Counted from the first letter of the stretch, positions 7,076 to 14,336 are shown. The stretch: DNA of 39,583 bases from JAAYRQ01 sp035647235 (GCA_964514235.1 CAZEPV010000018.1:1-39583), one strand, 5' to 3'. The notes: generated from the letters alone by a model not told the origin. Made by a program: numbers and translations.

Positions 7076-8412
7076 CAGCAAACACATCGTCCGAACTTGC
7101 GGCCCGTATCGAACCTAAATTTAGCTCCCCCTACTATCCTTATTTGTGGATGTGTGGGGACCCTGCCTCTGACTGTTTTGCTTCTAACCGACCCTTTGCC
7201 AATACTCCTGCGGGAAATCTTCAGGACATTTCTGCGCCCTATTTTTAGCACCCGATGGGCCCCATATATTCTAACCAAGGCCTTACTAGATCTACCCCCA
7301 CTATATATATAACCGTCACTACTAGAAACTTCCTGGGCGGGTAAAGCAGCTAAGCCATCACCTACCGCAGGAATGGGCACAGATGTCTGAATGCCTTTTA
7401 GAGCCAGCTGTTCCTCAATTATCCCGATTATTATACTTGCCCGAACCCGCCAGGAATTTTCGAAGGCTAATGCCATACGATTTTGACGCTTTTCAGGTGC
7501 ATCTTCTGCAATTGCTTGCCCCACCTGGAAAATAAATTCTTCATCAGTTGCTGCAATAAAGACATAATCACTATATTTACGTGCCTCTGGCAAGTTAGTA
7601 GTAACTATGGGCATACCAGTCGCCATATACTCCCACATTTTAATGGGGTTTACTGCCTCTGTCATGCTGCTAGCCTTAAATGGTATAAGCCCTACATCGA
7701 AGCTTTGGGCAAATGCGGGTAATTGTTCATAGGGTTTAAAACCTAGCCAATGAATATTTGGTCTATCCGGCACTTCGCTTACATTGTATAAAGGTCCTAC
7801 TACAACTATATTGCAATCAGGGTAACTATCTGCCACCCTGGCAATTAACTCTACATCTACCCATGTAGCTACTACCCCGATATAGCCGATTATCGGGCCA
7901 GTTAGGTGAGCGATTTCGGCAGGTCTGCCATGAATAAAGTTAGCAAAATGATCATAATCGCAACCGTTTGGTACCAAATATACATTAGGGTTAATGGTTG
8001 AAGCCAGATTGAATAATTTACCCGAGGTAGTCAAAACTACATCTGCACTGCGTACAGCATTATCGTAATAGGGCCTCCACGCTTCAAATTCACCACTGGG
8101 TTCATCCACACTATCAAAAACAACTAAACTGGGATTATATTTTCCTATAGAATCGGCTTGGGCAGCAGAAGTGTAATAGACAACAGGGTTAAGTCCTTGT
8201 AAATAAGGTGCAGGATCTACTTGGTTAAACAGATAAAAATACTCGTTTAGTTTTTCTACCCCGTGACCTGTAAGACTGTGGGGACTAGGATTATTAAGGT
8301 AGTAAGTTGGAATATTAAGCTCAGAAAAGTTTTTCATCAATTGCTGGGGCCTTTGTACTAAATAATGATAATCTAGGGTGGGTGGGTATAGAATACAAGA
8401 AATATTCGACAT
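7075..8412 (-). CDS. Glycosyltransferase, GT-B fold (family 4-like), with basic C-terminal tail
   Basis: The product is 445 residues. Residues about 1-350 look like a GT-B enzyme: an early YHYLVQRPQQLM, VVFDSVDEPSGEF, LVPNGCDYDHF at the linker, and the donor-site block NPIKMWEYMATGMPIV. The last 80 or so residues are different: rich in Arg, Lys, Gly and Ser, with many short basic clusters, and ending in CVC. This tail is not part of a usual glycosyltransferase and might bind the spore surface or an anionic polymer. ATG 8412 follows AGGGGGA. The gene is the first of a two-gene operon behind a sigma-K-type promoter, so late mother-cell expression and a role in spore-crust glycan are inferred. 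Confidence 0.82.
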   Translation of the reverse strand: MSNISCILYPPTLDYHYLVQRPQQLMKNFSELNIPTYYLNNPSPHSLTGHGVEKLNEYFYLFNQVDPAPYLQGLNPVVYYTSAAQADSIGKYNPSLVVFDSVDEPSGEFEAWRPYYDNAVRSADVVLTTSGKLFNLASTINPNVYLVPNGCDYDHFANFIHGRPAEIAHLTGPIIGYIGVVATWVDVELIARVADSYPDCNIVVVGPLYNVSEVPDRPNIHWLGFKPYEQLPAFAQSFDVGLIPFKASSMTEAVNPIKMWEYMATGMPIVTTNLPEARKYSDYVFIAATDEEFIFQVGQAIAEDAPEKRQNRMALAFENSWRVRASIIIGIIEEQLALKGIQTSVPIPAVGDGLAALPAQEVSSSDGYIYSGGRSSKALVRIYGAHRVLKIGRRNVLKISRRSIGKGSVRSKTVRGRVPTHPQIRIVGGAKFRFDTGRKFGRCVC

Positions 8413-8455
8413 TAAGGTATCCCCCTAACACTATTATTTAAACTAACTGCTTTTA

Positions 8456-8484
8456 TATGGTATGCCCTTTAGTATGGTTAGGTG
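8456..8484 (-). promoter_or_regulatory. Sigma-K-type promoter of the glycosyltransferase operon
   Basis: Minus strand: CACC (8481-8484), 16-bp spacer, CATACCATA (8456-8464). This is an exact fit to the sigma-K pattern mACm-N16-CATAnnnTA. The leader to the ATG at 8412 would be roughly 35 bases. Confidence 0.7.
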
Positions 8485-8584
8485 CCTATTTTATTGACTA
8501 ATAACTTCTAAATAAAGATTTCTTATTATATGAAAAATAATCAAGTAACTAAGAGCCTAATCCCATCGGCTAGGAAATATGCAA

Positions 8585-8857
8585 TTAATAGCAGCTCTTA
8601 CAATAGTATTTATCTTCCTTTGCCTGTGCACATTGCAAACATATATTTTTAGAACATTTATCACATTCCTTTATATCAAGGCGATTTATCAAAATGCCAC
8701 ATTCATGGCATTTTACTTTAGCCTTGATTCTACTTCTTTTGGCTGTCGATATGGTTAATAGATTCGCCTTAGTATTTTGCATAGGTATAGCTTGGTATTT
8801 TTTCGTGTTTATTCTTAGTAGTGGCTCCATGTGTTTTTCCGCTTTTCCAGGATTCAT
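8585..8857 (-). CDS. Small eight-cysteine zinc-binding protein, unknown function
   Basis: This 90-residue protein starts at ATG 8857, 8 bp after GGAGG. The N-terminal half is basic and probably flexible. The C-terminal half has four CxxC pairs spaced CX2C-X11-CX2C-X4-CX2C-X9-CX2C, ending CKSCY. Eight cysteines in this pattern can hold two zinc ions, either as two successive ribbons or in an interleaved, RING/B-box-like cross-brace. I do not recognise the family. It sits alone between the glycosyltransferase operon and the CgeB-like gene, behind its own sigma-K-type promoter (8893-8921), so a spore coat or crust role is inferred. A structural or adaptor protein is more likely than a DNA-binding regulator this late in sporulation. 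Confidence 0.72.
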   Translation of the reverse strand: MNPGKAEKHMEPLLRINTKKYQAIPMQNTKANLLTISTAKRSRIKAKVKCHECGILINRLDIKECDKCSKNICLQCAQAKEDKYYCKSCY

Positions 8858-8892
8858 TACCAACACCTCCAGTTAAAAGTTTATTCCCTTAA

Positions 8893-8921
8893 TAAGCTAT
8901 GAAAAATATCCACAAACCGTG
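8893..8921 (-). promoter_or_regulatory. Sigma-K-type promoter of the eight-cysteine protein gene
   Basis: Minus strand: CACG (8918-8921), 16-bp spacer, CATAGCTTA (8893-8901). The -10 is an exact CATAnnnTA. The -35 has the core AC, with one deviation in a flanking base. Confidence 0.62.
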
Positions 8922-8926
8922 CATAA

Positions 8927-9997
8927 TTACAGATTAATCCTAAAGCTATTAACCCCTGTCCGAACTACACCTTGTGTGGCTGGAAGCTGTCTAGGAAGCG
9001 GTATAAATGTAGATTCAGTTAAAGTTAGGGGTGAATAGGGGATGTTAAATAATCGGGCTGGTGTTTGGGGAAGTAGATGCTGAATACTTCTTATACGATG
9101 ATGATAGGTATGCTTGGCGTAAACTTCTTCTTGGCCTTGTCTAGCGATACGGGCCCTCTCCTCGGGATGGCTTAAATACCAATTAACTAATTCGAAAGTT
9201 TCGGCAGATGATTTGGTCCAGACTAGATGATAATGGTTTCTAAAATGGTGCTCTATCGCTGGTGTCCATTGGGTTAAATAAAATCCTCCTGAACCCAGTA
9301 TTTCGAAAGTTCTCATACTCATCATAGTTAGGGAATTATCTACGGAGTGTAGCCCCAAGACAATTTTCGCCGAGGCACAAGCAGCAGGTAAGTCCTCATT
9401 AGCCAAAATACCCCCATAAAAATTGGCGGGGATAAAATAAGCCTGGCTAGTATCTAACCACCAATCATTACCATAGATTTTAATATCATAATTATTATCT
9501 ACTAAAGCCCTTAGAATATCATTTACCCCCCGCATGCGAGCAGGGTGATTATTGTAATTATTGCCTACAAAAATAATATCGTGATTAAAACGGGCATCTG
9601 GCAAAACACTACGGTGAAAATGTGGATGGCAAGCGAACATAAGTAAATAAGCATTATAACCGTAGCTATTATAATCATTAATTGATTCCTGACAAGGGGT
9701 AAAAACATGGGAGGATTTCGAGGCGTAATTCAGGGATAAACCTGCAAAGGAAACTGGATCCTCAATAGCCCAATAAACATGGGGTACTTGACATTCATCT
9801 ACATAAGGAAAAATTTTATTAAAGCGATTAATTCCCCCATCATTAAAGACATAATCCGGTCTAAAATTTTGCAAAAAATATAGTATTGATTCCTCCTGAT
9901 CTAAAAAGGTAAACAGTACTTCATGCCCCAAATCTGAAAAAGCTTGCCCTATGCCATATTTAATAATTGGGGCCGTGTTGACAAACAAAATTTTCAT
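8927..9997 (-). CDS. CgeB-like glycosyltransferase (spore maturation protein family)
   Basis: The product is 356 residues. It starts with a Rossmann strand, MKILFVNTAPIIKYG, then FRPDYVFNDGG and VPHVYWAIEDPVS in the N-terminal domain, and IIFVGNNYNNHPAR at the domain boundary. The C-terminal donor-binding half contains IKIYGNDWW, ALHS-like IVLGLHSVDNS and RTFEILGSGGFYL, which is the layout of CgeB proteins. In Bacillus subtilis, cgeB belongs to the sigma-K-controlled cge cluster that affects the spore outer surface and is thought to encode glycan-modifying functions. Here a sigma-K-like promoter lies upstream (10033-10061). The ATG at 9997 has a modest GAGG site. The protein is presumably a cytoplasmic enzyme of the mother cell. 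Confidence 0.82.
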   Translation of the reverse strand: MKILFVNTAPIIKYGIGQAFSDLGHEVLFTFLDQEESILYFLQNFRPDYVFNDGGINRFNKIFPYVDECQVPHVYWAIEDPVSFAGLSLNYASKSSHVFTPCQESINDYNSYGYNAYLLMFACHPHFHRSVLPDARFNHDIIFVGNNYNNHPARMRGVNDILRALVDNNYDIKIYGNDWWLDTSQAYFIPANFYGGILANEDLPAACASAKIVLGLHSVDNSLTMMSMRTFEILGSGGFYLTQWTPAIEHHFRNHYHLVWTKSSAETFELVNWYLSHPEERARIARQGQEEVYAKHTYHHRIRSIQHLLPQTPARLFNIPYSPLTLTESTFIPLPRQLPATQGVVRTGVNSFRINL

Positions 9998-10032
9998 AAA
10001 ACCTCATACCCTTATCTACAATTTTATTATTA

Positions 10033-10061
10033 AAATATATGCAGTTTGGATACTAAAGGTT
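10033..10061 (-). promoter_or_regulatory. Sigma-K-like promoter of the CgeB-like gene
   Basis: Minus strand: AACC (10058-10061), 16-bp spacer, CATATATTT (10033-10041). The -35 and spacing fit sigma-K. The -10 has one mismatch at its last base. The -35 begins 7 bp beyond the stop codon of the preceding gene. Confidence 0.55.
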
Positions 10062-10067
10062 CTAAAA

Positions 10068-10874
10068 CTAATTCTGTGCAAACATCCTTTTAATTCGGCT
10101 ACCTAGATTGCTAATGTCCTCTTTATGATAGGGTTCTATCCCACTTGCATAACCATAATTATAATAGGGGTTTTCATAGCGGTTTAGCTTTTCTTCCTTT
10201 GCATTGACAGTATCCCGCAATTGTCCTACTAGATCCTGAAATTTTTTCAATTCTTTATTTAGCCTGGCATTCTTGTTTTCCGCCTTTACGATGCCTTTTT
10301 TCAGACTGGAAATATCACGTTCATAAAAAAATATTTTCCGTCGTAATTCAGTTTTTTCTGCTTCTATTTCTGTTACTTCTACCCTTAACTTTTGCAAAAT
10401 TTCTTGCAAACTATCATTTTCGGACCTTAATTCATCAGATAAAGCTAGGCTTATTATTTGTTCGTTTGTAGCAATTATAGTTAGATCAATAAAACAAGCT
10501 ACTTTTATTACTTCCCCATTTAATTCTCCAAAGGGCCTTAATTTTAAAGTATCGATAATATACTTGGTCTCCCTATTGTGCTCTATGTATACATCAAAAT
10601 CCTCTAATTTAATCTTTTCTCGTATTATTTCCTCTTGGACAATCAGGTGCATACTACCCAAAAAATCTTCTAGCAAGCATAAGATATCTACCTTTATCTC
10701 TAACTCGACTAAGCGTCCCTGTGCCGTGATAATATGGTCTTTTACCTTGATTTTGAGGTCTTCAATGGCTTTATAAACCTTATTAATACTATAGGAGTTT
10801 TCCACCTGTATCCTACAAGGGTTTTTAAGCCTTCCTACTATAACCGGGGTCCAAATAGAGTATTTTTCAGCCAT
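10068..10874 (-). CDS. SPOCS/DUF3794-like domain plus coiled coil, probable spore protein
   Basis: The product is 268 residues. Residues about 1-145 are a mixed beta domain (WTPVIVGRLKNPCRIQVEN, then VKDHIITAQGRLVELEIKVDIL, then VACFIDLTIIATNEQI). Its strand pattern resembles the SPOCS/DUF3794 domain of SipL and coat proteins. Residues about 150-220 form a charged coiled coil (ELRSENDSLQEILQKLRVEV onward). A Tyr/Asn-rich segment NPYYNYGYASG follows, and the protein ends in a short basic helix. No signal peptide. In Clostridioides difficile, sipL lies close to yabG in the corresponding veg region, which agrees with the context here. The domain call is from memory of the fold pattern. An assembly or scaffold role in the spore envelope is inferred. 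ATG 10874 follows GTAGGTGAT. Confidence 0.55.
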   Translation of the reverse strand: MAEKYSIWTPVIVGRLKNPCRIQVENSYSINKVYKAIEDLKIKVKDHIITAQGRLVELEIKVDILCLLEDFLGSMHLIVQEEIIREKIKLEDFDVYIEHNRETKYIIDTLKLRPFGELNGEVIKVACFIDLTIIATNEQIISLALSDELRSENDSLQEILQKLRVEVTEIEAEKTELRRKIFFYERDISSLKKGIVKAENKNARLNKELKKFQDLVGQLRDTVNAKEEKLNRYENPYYNYGYASGIEPYHKEDISNLGSRIKRMFAQN

Positions 10875-10950
10875 TATACCATCACCTACTACTATAAAAT
10901 CTTATTTAATCATATTAAAAGAGTAGTCCAAGTATGATAGGCAGAAATAT

Positions 10951-10987
10951 AAAAAAGACTGTATAACTTATCATACAGTCTTTTTTA
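10951..10987 (-). terminator. Terminator after veg
   Basis: AAAAAAGACTGTA pairs with TACAGTCTTTTTT around an AT-rich loop, with T runs on both strands. It lies 14 bp after the veg stop codon and insulates the next gene. Confidence 0.85.
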
Positions 10988-11000
10988 TATTTTAGAAAAA

Positions 11001-11279
11001 TTAGCTATTAGCCGAAGCTATGCGTATTTCAGAATCTTGTTTATCATAAACAAAAAGTTCCACTGTTTCGGTAAGGACATCGGCATAAGTGTAGGAAACC
11101 CTTCTCTCAATCTTTCTTTCATTCAGCTTAACTACGAATATATTGGGATAAGTTGATTCGAGAACGCCTTCCCTTTCTATGATACGGTTCCTCCCTCGGT
11201 TCGCCTTTAATCTGATCTTACTCCCCACAAAAGATTCTAAATCCTTTTTAATATCCGATATAGCCCTAGGAGAACTCAC
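11001..11279 (-). CDS. veg: Veg family protein (DUF1021)
   Basis: The 92-residue protein matches the Veg family: ISDIKKDLESFVGSKIRLKANRGRNRIIEREGVLESTYPNIFVV and then RRVSYTYADVLTETVELFVYD. Veg is a small, highly expressed protein of Gram-positive bacteria. In B. subtilis it is linked to biofilm gene control and spore outgrowth, but its biochemical activity is not settled. The start was set at GTG 11277-11279, because GAAGGTGG lies just upstream. The frame is open further upstream, but that part would cover the promoters. Two strong sigma-A promoters precede it, as expected for this gene. Position after rsmA fits the B. subtilis order. Confidence 0.92.
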   Translation of the reverse strand: MSSPRAISDIKKDLESFVGSKIRLKANRGRNRIIEREGVLESTYPNIFVVKLNERKIERRVSYTYADVLTETVELFVYDKQDSEIRIASANS

Positions 11280-11310
11280 GCTACCACCTTCTTTTCCATT
11301 TATCAGATAT

Positions 11311-11339
11311 ATTTTAGCGTAAATTTCAAGACATGTCAA
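11311..11339 (-). promoter_or_regulatory. Sigma-A promoter of veg (proximal)
   Basis: Minus strand: TTGACA (11334-11339), 17-bp spacer, TAAAAT (11311-11316). The -35 is consensus and the spacing is optimal. The start of transcription is expected near 11303. Confidence 0.82.
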
Positions 11340-11352
11340 GTATGAAATAAAT

Positions 11353-11381
11353 AGTATATAAAAAATAAAGGACTCTGTCAA
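11353..11381 (-). promoter_or_regulatory. Sigma-A promoter of veg (distal)
   Basis: Minus strand: TTGACA (11376-11381), 17-bp spacer, TATACT (11353-11358). It lies exactly 42 bp upstream of the proximal promoter, making a tandem pair. Confidence 0.8.
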
Positions 11382-11420
11382 CTAATTTTATGCAAAATTT
11401 TTTATTTTTCCCGTCAAAAT

Positions 11421-11897
11421 TTATTTTGTATGTTTATCCGCTACTTTACTGGCTGCAGACGCATCTGGCTTTATTTTGGCTTGAAATCCACTGCCTATAA
11501 TCATTCCAGTAACTTCCCTGACCAAGTCCTTGGTTTCCCCTTTAGTCCCTACATCTAGATGTACTTCTACAGGTAATTCATCATAAAGAGTTTTTTTCAA
11601 TAGGGTAGATATCTCATCCGCCAAGGCTAAACTCAAAGATGCTTCATAAAAAATCCTTTGTCTTATACTTTTCATTTTCGGTTCATAATGCTTTTTATAA
11701 AAATACCTGCCCCCTTTACTTTCCCGATGAATTATAATAGCACTAACGAAACAAGTTCTATGATAGTGGGGATGGGAATCACTACCAACTATCAATTTGT
11801 AGGTCCGACTAGTATCTTCGCTTATGTAGGCCTTAATGTCTTCTATCACCTCTAGTAAAGTAAGCTCACCCTTTGTAGGACTAATAAATATATCCAT
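11421..11897 (-). CDS. YkuK-like protein (DUF458, RNase H-like fold)
   Basis: The product is 158 residues. Signatures are YKLIVGSDSHPHYHRTCFVSAIIIHR near the N-terminus and VEVHLDVGTKGETKDLVREVTGMIIGSGFQAKIKPDA near the C-terminus, the layout of the DUF458/YkuK family. That family has a predicted RNase H-like core with conserved Asp residues, and its role is unknown. The start was placed at ATG 11897 behind GGGGGTAA. An upstream in-frame ATG overlaps the rsmA stop. The gene follows rsmA by 16 bp and is probably in its operon. In B. subtilis this position is held by yabG, which is not seen here. Confidence 0.8.
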   Translation of the reverse strand: MDIFISPTKGELTLLEVIEDIKAYISEDTSRTYKLIVGSDSHPHYHRTCFVSAIIIHRESKGGRYFYKKHYEPKMKSIRQRIFYEASLSLALADEISTLLKKTLYDELPVEVHLDVGTKGETKDLVREVTGMIIGSGFQAKIKPDASAASKVADKHTK

Positions 11898-11913
11898 TTG
11901 TATTACCCCCAGC

Positions 11914-12774
11914 CTATAAAAAAGCATTTACTAGTTTTGCCAAGTCATCCAGACTTAGATTCTCTGGTCTATGAAGCGGATTTATTCCTATCTCCTCTAG
12001 TAAGCTTCCGGCTATATTTTTTTCTATTTTAAAAAAACTACTGCTTATGTTTAATAAGGTTTTACGTCTTTTTTGAAAAGCATTTTTAGTAAAGTCTTTA
12101 AATATGGTTTCATTGACTATATTTACTGGTGGAAGGTCATATGGAATGAGCTTAATTACTGTAGAATCTACTTCAGGCTTAGGATAAAAACAATTCCTAG
12201 AAACATTAAGTCCTAATTCAGCTCGGGCATAGTAGCCCACCATTATGGTTAATAACCCATAGTCTTTGGTCCCCGGATTTGCTAAAATTCTTGAGGCTAC
12301 CTCTTTTTGCATCATTAAGGTCGCTGATTTTAAACGGGATGACTTTTCCAACAAATTGAAAATTATAGGTGTAGTTATATTATAGGGAATATTGGCACAC
12401 ACCTTGTAACTAGGAATTTCAGTTAAAGAAAAAGCATCTTTTAATTCCTTTTCGATATCAATTTTTAATATATCGGCAAATAATAATCTACTGTTTTTAT
12501 GGGTTTTTAATATTTCATGCAAAGGTTCAGCTAAATTTTGATCAATGTCAATAGCCAAAACACCTTTGGCTGTTGCGGCTAACTCCTGGGTTAATGCCCC
12601 TAACCCAGGACCGATTTCCACAATATAATCTTCCTGATTAATAGCTGCGGTATCAATAATTTTTTTTATTATATTATAGTCTATTAAAAAATTCTGTCCC
12701 CATCTTTTTTTAGGATACAAATTATATAGTTTTAAAATGCTGCGCAAGTTAGATACAGAAGAAGTCTTAAACAT
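11914..12774 (-). CDS. rsmA: 16S rRNA (A1518/A1519) N6,N6-dimethyltransferase
   Basis: RsmA (KsgA) dimethylates two adjacent adenines in the helix 45 loop of 16S rRNA late in 30S assembly, using S-adenosylmethionine. The 286-residue protein has the family N-terminus KKRWGQNFLID (22-32), motif I EIGPG (53-57) and the catalytic motif NIPYN (128-132). The C-terminal domain carries FQKRRKTLLN. The length is normal. ATG 12774 follows AAAAAGGAA. In B. subtilis the RNase M5 gene rnmV lies directly before ksgA. Here two sporulation lipoprotein genes take that place. Confidence 0.96.
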   Translation of the reverse strand: MFKTSSVSNLRSILKLYNLYPKKRWGQNFLIDYNIIKKIIDTAAINQEDYIVEIGPGLGALTQELAATAKGVLAIDIDQNLAEPLHEILKTHKNSRLLFADILKIDIEKELKDAFSLTEIPSYKVCANIPYNITTPIIFNLLEKSSRLKSATLMMQKEVASRILANPGTKDYGLLTIMVGYYARAELGLNVSRNCFYPKPEVDSTVIKLIPYDLPPVNIVNETIFKDFTKNAFQKRRKTLLNISSSFFKIEKNIAGSLLEEIGINPLHRPENLSLDDLAKLVNAFL

Positions 12775-12862
12775 ATTTAATTCCTTTTTATTTTTTCTAA
12801 TTATACTACATTAGAAAGTTACTAGATAAAAGATATGGAACTTATTTCTTATATGGCTATGA

Positions 12863-13414
12863 TTACTTTTTTATTTTATCTAATATATTTTTAACTTTTT
12901 CATCCTGTTCGGCAATTGATTCACCCTGCATATTAGCGGCAGCCACATCATCAATTTGTCCTACCGTCTCGGCTTCGAATACTACAAATACCTCGTAAAC
13001 CTTCTTCTCTTTCGCCATTATTTTTTCTTTTATTTCTTGCCTTATTCCCTCACTATTATTTTTAGCTTTTTCCTCTAGGTCAACCCCTACAATCACCGTC
13101 AAACTCCCCCTTGCTTTAGTTCCCTTTTTATCACCTGTGGAATTTGATTGCCGAGGTAGCTTGGCCAAATCAAGTATATCTACTTTCTTGCTTACCACAA
13201 TTACCGTAGCCCGATTAACTCCTGATATTTCTTGAGCCATGCTGGAGAAATTACTGGCCATAACTCGGTGTTCGCTGTCGGTTAGGCTGTCTTCTTGGTA
13301 CATTTTATTTGGGGTGGATTCGTTTAACTTTTTAGCAGCCTTGTTTTGACAAGCCCCTAGGGCTAGGCTCAAAATTAGTATTACTAGCAATAACTTAGTC
13401 CATCTTCGCATCAT
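12863..13414 (-). CDS. YhcN/YlaJ family sporulation lipoprotein
   Basis: The product is 183 residues. The N-terminus is a lipoprotein signal: basic MMRRWTK, a hydrophobic core, then LGAC with Cys22 as the lipidation site. The mature part contains LTDSEHRVMASNFSSMAQEISGVNRATVIV, KARGSLTVIVGVDL and VYEVFVVFEAETVGQIDDVAA, the pattern of the YhcN/YlaJ spore lipoprotein family (inner spore membrane, role in germination or outgrowth uncertain). Two adjacent ATG codons are possible starts; the second (13411) has better spacing to AAGGGTG. It is a paralogue of the next gene upstream and shares its 5' control sequence. No partner gene is co-transcribed. Confidence 0.85.
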   Translation of the reverse strand: MMRRWTKLLLVILILSLALGACQNKAAKKLNESTPNKMYQEDSLTDSEHRVMASNFSSMAQEISGVNRATVIVVSKKVDILDLAKLPRQSNSTGDKKGTKARGSLTVIVGVDLEEKAKNNSEGIRQEIKEKIMAKEKKVYEVFVVFEAETVGQIDDVAAANMQGESIAEQDEKVKNILDKIKK

Positions 13415-13464
13415 ATCACCCTTTTTTTACTTTATATTTATAATTTCTTCTTAAATGACTTAAA

Positions 13465-13482
13465 TAAACCGAGGGAAAAGAT
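13465..13482 (-). repeat. Shared upstream element, copy 1
   Basis: TAAACCGAGGGAAAAGAT (plus-strand reading) occurs 50 bp before the start at 13414. An identical 18-mer lies 51 bp before the paralogous gene start at 14336. A second conserved block reading TAAGAARAAATTATA on the minus strand follows both copies at the same spacing. Confidence 0.75.
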
Positions 13483-13496
13483 GGCAAGAAGAATTA

Positions 13497-13527
13497 TTAA
13501 AAAAAACCCAGGTTATGAGTACCTGGG
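13497..13527 (-). terminator. Terminator of the 13545-14336 lipoprotein gene
   Basis: CCCAGGT and ACCTGGG form a perfect 7-bp stem with a 7-base loop; on the minus strand it is followed by a long T run. It separates the two paralogous lipoprotein genes into independent units. Confidence 0.85.
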
Positions 13528-13544
13528 CCAATATTGTTTAATTA

Positions 13545-14336
13545 TTAAAATGCAGGTCCCTGTGCTGTTAAATTTCGCCACAGCTTATCTATATCATTAG
13601 TAAGTGTGCTAAAGGGTTTTGTGGCTACATCTTGGGCTACATCGTCTATACGTTGCATCATGCCTTTATCTGTAGTAACAAATACCTGATTAATTCGGCT
13701 ATCACTTGCTTTAATTTTGTTAGCTACAGTTTCCTCAATATTGTTCATACTTCTAGTGTTATTATCTAATTCTATTCCTACCATTACTGTTATCTGATTG
13801 ACATTCCCGGTATTAGGAAAATTGTTCATATTGTTTGTTCCCCCGGGAAGATTGGAATTACCAGTTCTATTGGTATTATTAGGTAATCCAGCAATAGGGG
13901 CACCTACATTATCCGTATTCGGAACAGTGCTACCAGTTATCCCCGCACCATTGCCCTGGTTCCGATTTGTTCCCATATTAGAATTATTATTTATTCGGGG
14001 AACAATACCACCCACATTACCTGTATCACCTACATTACCAGCGTTACCCATATTGCCATTGTTGTTACTATTCGACCTATCTCCATCACTTACGACTACA
14101 GAAGCCCTTTTAACCCCTTGTACATTTTCGGCTACCCTAGTCAAGTTCTTAGCCATTGTACGGGCTTCATTATCAGATAAGCTAGTAGCAGTATTGGGTG
14201 AACCCATGTTATCGTTCGGTCTAACATTATTGGGTTGGTTAGGTTCGAGTGGACGTTTCGCTGTATTTTGGCAACCAAAAGCGAAAATTGACAGTGCAAA
14301 AATTATAGTAAATATTAATACAAAATTTTTCCTCAT
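13545..14336 (-). CDS. YhcN/YlaJ family sporulation lipoprotein with Asn/Gly-rich insert
   Basis: The product is 263 residues with a lipoprotein signal ending FAFGC (Cys22). The family core is split. LSDNEARTMAKNLTRVAENVQGVKRASVVVSDG (about residues 54-87) comes first, then a low-complexity insert of some 95 residues, very rich in Asn and Gly with Thr and Pro. The core resumes with ITVMVGIELDNNTRSM and INQVFVTTDKGMMQRIDDVAQDV. The insert is probably a flexible or surface-exposed linker and is absent from the neighbouring paralogue. ATG 14336 follows AAAAGGAGGTG, a strong site. A spore membrane location is inferred from the family. Confidence 0.85.
   Translation of the reverse strand: MRKNFVLIFTIIFALSIFAFGCQNTAKRPLEPNQPNNVRPNDNMGSPNTATSLSDNEARTMAKNLTRVAENVQGVKRASVVVSDGDRSNSNNNGNMGNAGNVGDTGNVGGIVPRINNNSNMGTNRNQGNGAGITGSTVPNTDNVGAPIAGLPNNTNRTGNSNLPGGTNNMNNFPNTGNVNQITVMVGIELDNNTRSMNNIEETVANKIKASDSRINQVFVTTDKGMMQRIDDVAQDVATKPFSTLTNDIDKLWRNLTAQGPAF

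Noticed and set aside
8694..8876. Plus-strand 60-residue hydrophobic frame resembling a small membrane protein
   Set aside because: It is fully antisense to the eight-cysteine gene, which has a strong ribosome binding site, a zinc-binding pattern and its own promoter. No plus-strand signals precede the frame.
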